A DNA stretch of 8,448 bases from Lachnospiraceae bacterium (lineage in GTDB: Bacteria > Bacillota > Clostridia > Lachnospirales > Lachnospiraceae): NCBI GenBank assembly GCA_017651385.1, contig JAGCCY010000053.1, positions 1 to 8,448 of the forward strand, given 5' to 3'. A program made the position numbers and the translations under genes. Under the pieces are notes generated by a model. The model saw nothing but the letters and a program-made list of their open reading frames with translations, searched no databases and was not told the DNA's origin. Below, piece after piece: positions 4,895 to 8,448 of the stretch. Every line of letters starts with the position of its first letter. Position 1 is the stretch's first letter.

Positions 4895-7795
4895 ATGTTA
4901 AAGGTAGTAAAAACAGAAACCGGTTTAGTCCGCGGACTTCCCGGTAACAACACAAGGATCACGTCGTTTAAGGGCATTCCGTTTGCCGCTCCGCCCGTAG
5001 GAGAGAACAGATGGAAAGCTCCGCAGCCGGCAGCAAGCTGGGATGGAGTAAGAGACTGCTATACATTCGGACCCATTCCCATGCAGGATACACCCGGTAT
5101 CGGCGGCGGTATCTATGACAAGGAATGGCACGTTGACACAGAGGTACCCATCGGTGAGGATTGTCTTTACTTAAATATCTGGACACCTGCCAATGCGGAC
5201 ACTGACAGACTTCCCGTTCTTGTATGGTATTTTGGCGGCGGTTTTCAATGGGGTTACACAAACGAGATGGAGTTTAACGGCGAGAATCTTGCAAAGAGAG
5301 GCATCGTTGTGGTATCCGTCAATTATCGTCTCGGAGCTTTCGGCTTCATAGCTCATCCCGAGATCACAAAAGAAGGCGGTCCGGGCAAGTGCGCAAACTT
5401 CGGTACACTTGACCAGCAGGCAGGTCTTTTCTGGGTTAAGAGAAACATCGCGGCATTCGGCGGCGATCCCGAGAAGATCACTATCGCAGGACAGTCGGCA
5501 GGCGGCGGCAGCGTTATGAACCAGCTTGCTTGCAAAGAAAACGAAGGCGTTATAAAGGGCGCCCTTATCATGAGCGGTATGATCAGAAATCCCTTCATGA
5601 GAAGAGATGCGATCCTTCAGCCTCTTACCCTTGCGGATGTTGAGAAAAAGGGTGAAAGCTTCTTTGAATTTTTGGGTGTTAAGACACTTGAAGAAGCACG
5701 TAAGATCGATGCGGAGACTATCAGGGACAAATATGCTGAGTTCAGAAACAAAGCAGGTTTCTTTGCACCCTGCATAGACGGCACATTCTTAACCGACGAT
5801 CCTTACAGCTTAATGCTTGACGGAAGATCTTTAAGAGTTCCCATGATGTCCGGTAATACGGCAGACGAGTTCCCGTCATCCGTTAATGCCAAGGATGAAA
5901 ACGAATACAAGGAGATCGCCAAGGAGATATTCGGAGATAAGGCCGATAAGTTCCTTTCTTTCCCCGAAGCAAATGTCCGTACTCCTTTAGGATTCGGAAA
6001 GTTCAGTTCCATAGAATATACCGTAAAGGGAGCGTTCTCAAGAAACGACGATCTTCCCTGCTATTATTACAGATTTGATACGGATATTCCCGGTGAAGAT
6101 CATCCCGGAACCTTCCATTCGGTAGATCTTTGGTTCTTCTTTGAAACACTTGCGGGTTCATGGAGACCTTTCGTGGGCAGACATTACGACCTTGCAAGAC
6201 AGATATGCGATTACTTTGCAAACTTTATAAAGACAGGCGATCCCAACGGTATCGGACGCGACGGAGAGCCGCTTCCCGTTTGGCATCCTTTCACGGTTGC
6301 GCACAGGGATGAAATGGTATTTACATCGTTTGGCAGCAAGCCCGTTGTAAACGACAATCCTTTCACCGAGTTCATGACCGCATTTATGGGCGGAAAGCGT
6401 CAGGCATTCAATCCTTACCTTCCTTCATGGGAGTACGTACCCGACGGAGAACCTTACGTATTCGGCGACAGAGTATATGTATACGGTTCGCATGACTTCT
6501 CAAAGGGTCAGGTATTCTGCTTGGGCGATTATGTGGGATGGTCTGCACCGGTCGACAATCTTGCCGACTGGAGATACGAAGGCGTTATCTACAAGCGTGA
6601 CGCAGATCCTTATAACGGCAACAACGAGATGTGTCTCTACGCACCCGATGTAACCGTAGGACCCGACGGAAGATATTATCTTTACTATGTACTTGACCGT
6701 GTAAACGTAGTATCCGTATGTGTATGCGACGAGCCCGCGGGAGAGTATAAGTTCTTGGGATATGTACATTATCCGGACGGCACCAAGCTTGGTGAAAAAG
6801 AAGGCGACGAGCCTCAGTTTGATCCCGGTGTAATGACTATAGGCGACGAGACATACCTGTTTACAGGTTTTGCCGGCCACAACGATGCATCAAGACACGG
6901 TGCGATGCTCACAGTTCTCGACAAGGATATGATGACAGTCAAGAAGGCACCCAGATTCGTGGCACCCGGCGATGTATACGAAAAGGGCACGGGATTTGAA
7001 GGACATGCGTTCTTTGAAGCACCTTCCATAAGAGAAAGAAACGGAAAGTACTACTTTGTATATTCATCATCACCGATGCACGAACTCTGCTATGCAATGA
7101 GCGATACGATCGACGGCGAGTACAAGTACGGCGGGGTTATCGTATCCAATGCGGATATCGGTATCGATTCGTACAAGCCGGCCGATAAGCCCACCGCATA
7201 CGGGGCCAACAATCACGGAAGTATCGTTGAGATCAATGGCGAATGGTATATTTTCTACCACAGACAGACAAACGGAACATGGTTCTCGCGTCAGGTTTGT
7301 GCCGAAAAGATCAACTTTACCGAAGACGGCCACATCATTCAGGCAGAGATCACATCCGCAGGCCTTAACGGCGGACCTTTAAAGGGCCACGGCGAATATC
7401 CCGCATACATCGTATGCAACATGTTCAACGATCATGAGAGCATGTATGTCGGCGGAGAGACGCAGCCGAGAGTCGTACAGGACGGACGTGACGGTGACCG
7501 CTTAAAGGGTTATATCGACAACATCACCGACAATACGACCGTAGGATTCAAGTATTTCGAACTTAAGGGTCTTAAGTCCATAAGCTTTGATCTTCGCGGA
7601 TACTTCCACGGCAACATTGAGTTCAGGACAAGTCTTGACGGTGATCCGATCGCAGTATCGCCCCGTTTTGAATCGTCTTCAAAGTGGGAGCGTCATACAA
7701 TGGATGTCTCCATCCCCGACGGTGTATATGCACTTTACTTCACTTACAAGGGCGACGGAAATGTGCGCATGAAGTCATTTATCTTAAACGATTAA
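4895..7795 (+). CDS. Bifunctional carboxylesterase type B - GH43 glycoside hydrolase fusion
   Basis: A 966-residue protein with two enzyme domains. Residues about 3-490 are a type-B carboxylesterase: EDCLYLNIW (88-96), oxyanion-hole GGG (114-116), the FGG...GQSAG signature (188-203) with nucleophile Ser201, acid Glu325 in TADEF, and His408 in FHSVDLWF. Residues about 506-830 are a GH43 five-bladed propeller: probable base Asp517 in VPDGEP, pKa-modulating Asp585 in APDV, acid Glu708 in FFEAPS, and His774 in NNHGS. Residues about 835-966 form a beta-sandwich-like C-terminal module. GH43 enzymes are typically alpha-L-arabinofuranosidases or beta-xylosidases; the esterase may remove acetyl or feruloyl groups, though neither specificity is proven. 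There is no signal peptide, so cytoplasmic action on imported xylan-type oligosaccharides is inferred. The start ATG has GGGGGT at 4883-4888, 6-nt spacing. All catalytic residues are present and the frame is uninterrupted. It is monocistronic, bounded by a regulatory region and a terminator. Confidence 0.93.
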   Translation: MLKVVKTETGLVRGLPGNNTRITSFKGIPFAAPPVGENRWKAPQPAASWDGVRDCYTFGPIPMQDTPGIGGGIYDKEWHVDTEVPIGEDCLYLNIWTPANADTDRLPVLVWYFGGGFQWGYTNEMEFNGENLAKRGIVVVSVNYRLGAFGFIAHPEITKEGGPGKCANFGTLDQQAGLFWVKRNIAAFGGDPEKITIAGQSAGGGSVMNQLACKENEGVIKGALIMSGMIRNPFMRRDAILQPLTLADVEKKGESFFEFLGVKTLEEARKIDAETIRDKYAEFRNKAGFFAPCIDGTFLTDDPYSLMLDGRSLRVPMMSGNTADEFPSSVNAKDENEYKEIAKEIFGDKADKFLSFPEANVRTPLGFGKFSSIEYTVKGAFSRNDDLPCYYYRFDTDIPGEDHPGTFHSVDLWFFFETLAGSWRPFVGRHYDLARQICDYFANFIKTGDPNGIGRDGEPLPVWHPFTVAHRDEMVFTSFGSKPVVNDNPFTEFMTAFMGGKRQAFNPYLPSWEYVPDGEPYVFGDRVYVYGSHDFSKGQVFCLGDYVGWSAPVDNLADWRYEGVIYKRDADPYNGNNEMCLYAPDVTVGPDGRYYLYYVLDRVNVVSVCVCDEPAGEYKFLGYVHYPDGTKLGEKEGDEPQFDPGVMTIGDETYLFTGFAGHNDASRHGAMLTVLDKDMMTVKKAPRFVAPGDVYEKGTGFEGHAFFEAPSIRERNGKYYFVYSSSPMHELCYAMSDTIDGEYKYGGVIVSNADIGIDSYKPADKPTAYGANNHGSIVEINGEWYIFYHRQTNGTWFSRQVCAEKINFTEDGHIIQAEITSAGLNGGPLKGHGEYPAYIVCNMFNDHESMYVGGETQPRVVQDGRDGDRLKGYIDNITDNTTVGFKYFELKGLKSISFDLRGYFHGNIEFRTSLDGDPIAVSPRFESSSKWERHTMDVSIPDGVYALYFTYKGDGNVRMKSFILND

Positions 7796-7812
7796 TAGCA
7801 TGATCTAAAAAA

Positions 7813-7850
7813 GCCCTTCTGTCATTTTTTGGCAGAAGGGCCTTTCTTTT
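7813..7850 (+). terminator. Rho-independent terminator of the esterase/GH43 gene
   Basis: GCCCTTCTGTC (7813-7823) pairs with GGCAGAAGGGC (7831-7841), giving an 11-bp stem with one G-T pair and a 7-nt T-rich loop. It is followed by a T-rich tail (7843-7850) and preceded by a run of A, so it might also work on the opposite strand. It begins 17 bp after the stop codon at 7793-7795. Confidence 0.9.
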
Positions 7851-7854
7851 AGGC

Positions 7855-7890
7855 TTTATTTATTTGAAGATTCATGATACTATTATGAAT
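7855..7890 (+). promoter_or_regulatory. Possible promoter with overlapping dyad before the membrane-protein gene
   Basis: An extended -10-like TGATACTAT (7875-7883) follows a weak -35 TTTATT (7855-7860) at 17-bp spacing; TATTAT (7881-7886) is an overlapping alternative -10. The dyad ATTCAT (7870-7875) / ATGAAT (7885-7890) brackets this region and could be an operator. The upstream terminator means the next gene needs its own promoter here, but the exact boxes are uncertain. Confidence 0.35.
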
Positions 7891-7919
7891 GTGGAGATTC
7901 ACAGGGGATAATTTTATTT

Positions 7920-7924
7920 GGAGG
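7920..7924 (+). promoter_or_regulatory. Ribosome binding site for the GTG-start membrane protein
   Basis: GGAGG ends 5 nt before the GTG at 7930. A TGA (7927-7929) immediately precedes that GTG in frame, so translation cannot begin further upstream. An ATG at 7926 lies too close to GGAGG and opens only a 10-codon frame ending at a TAA. Confidence 0.7.
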
Positions 7925-7929
7925 AATGA

Positions 7930-8448
7930 GTGAACAAGCTTTTACGGTTGTTTTATAAGGAGACATCCTTTAAAAACGAGCCGGACAAATTGTTGAAAGT
8001 TGTCAGGTGCTCGCTTCTTTTGTCTATCATCATTTCTGTTACGGAATTTGTCATAAGCATAATGCACGGTTCCATGCCTGCAAGATTTTATTCCGTACTG
8101 TTTCTTGTGCTGTATATTTCTTTGATGTATTTTTCCTATAACGTAAGATCGAGAAGGATACTTCTGATCATTCTGGGGTTGTGGTTTCCATGGCTTTTTG
8201 CACAGGTTACGTTCTACGGCTGGTCGTCGGGCGTCCAGCAGCTCCTTATATTGATCCTTGTTATTGTCGTATGCTGTACGTATATACCTTTGTGGTCAAA
8301 GACATTATGCTGTGTGGTTCTTTTGGGCATAAGGCTTCTCTTATATTTTTACAGTGTATATTTTTCCGTTCCGGTCATTAAAGAAGATTCCTCTTCAAGC
8401 TTTATACTTCAGTGCACTATTTCGCTGTGCGTATATGTTGCCGTAGCC
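7930..8448 (+). CDS. Polytopic membrane protein, N-terminal part (possible sensor/GGDEF-type input domain), 3' end outside window
   Basis: The frame runs from GTG at 7930 without a stop to the last base, giving 173 visible residues. After a basic, polar N-terminus (MNKLLRLFYKETSFKNEPDK) come about six hydrophobic segments (near 27-46, 53-69, 77-95, 103-119, 125-142, 157-173) with short loops, including YGWSSGVQQ around 96-104. No catalytic motif is visible. This layout of a short cytoplasmic lead and closely packed helices resembles the sensory membrane region of Lachnospiraceae signalling proteins such as diguanylate cyclases, in which a cytoplasmic output domain follows. That function is a guess, and a histidine kinase or an unrelated membrane protein is equally compatible. 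The gene follows a strong terminator, so it is a separate transcription unit. Confidence 0.75.
   Translation, partial: MNKLLRLFYKETSFKNEPDKLLKVVRCSLLLSIIISVTEFVISIMHGSMPARFYSVLFLVLYISLMYFSYNVRSRRILLIILGLWFPWLFAQVTFYGWSSGVQQLLILILVIVVCCTYIPLWSKTLCCVVLLGIRLLLYFYSVYFSVPVIKEDSSSSFILQCTISLCVYVAVA

Noticed and set aside
6500..6880. Antisense open frame of 126 codons inside the GH43 domain
   Set aside because: It lies wholly opposite a well-supported catalytic domain, has no recognisable domain, and is explained by the codon usage of the sense gene.
7149..7382. Plus-strand 77-codon frame within the GH43 domain
   Set aside because: It is a shadow of the main reading frame with no start signal and low-complexity Ser/Thr/Arg composition.
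8181..8381. Plus-strand open frame of 66 codons near the right edge
   Set aside because: It is out of frame with the GTG-start membrane protein that covers the same bases. It lacks a ribosome site and a recognisable fold.

Overview
The window looks like chromosome from an anaerobic, plant-fibre-degrading Firmicute, most likely a Lachnospiraceae (Butyrivibrio-like) gut or rumen bacterium. The reasons are moderate G+C by eye, heavy use of CTT for Leu and AGA for Arg, GGAGG-type ribosome sites, a two-gene SufC/SufB-like (SMS-type) Fe-S scaffold, and an intracellular hemicellulose-trimming enzyme. This taxonomic call is inference. All supported genes are on the + strand.

Layout. (1) 1-3020 is a three-gene operon: the 3' part of a CPBP/Abi-type intramembrane protease, then a NatA-like ABC ATPase (12 bp gap) and a NatB-like ABC-2 permease (1-bp overlap, TAATG). 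(2) 3021-3114 is a compact intergenic region in which an inverted repeat resembling a Rho-independent terminator is interleaved with a near-consensus promoter, TTGAAA-N17-TATAAT. (3) 3115-4752 is a tight bicistron encoding a SufC-like ATPase and a short SufB/SufD-like scaffold, the minimal 'SMS' Fe-S cluster assembly pair. (4) 4753-4894 is an AT-rich regulatory region with two dyads, one resembling a LacI-family operator and one a perfect 10-bp inverted repeat with half-sites about three helical turns apart. (5) 4895-7795 is a single 966-residue two-enzyme protein: a type-B carboxylesterase fused to a GH43 five-bladed beta-propeller with a C-terminal beta-sandwich module. It has no signal peptide, so it probably acts on imported oligosaccharides. 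(6) 7813-7850 is a strong terminator that closes this unit. (7) 7930-8448 is the 5' part of a polytopic membrane protein with a GTG start; its C-terminal part lies beyond the window.

How the parts work together: the first operon pairs an ABC-2 export system with a membrane protease, an association also seen as gene fusions in the NatB family. The Fe-S pair is a separate housekeeping unit. The esterase/GH43 gene is a self-contained carbohydrate-utilisation unit that should remove both ester and arabinosyl/xylosyl decorations from the same oligosaccharide. No RNA genes, CRISPR arrays, insertion sequences or phage genes were seen. The most distinctive items are the esterase-GH43 fusion, the terminator/promoter overlap, and the operator-like dyads.
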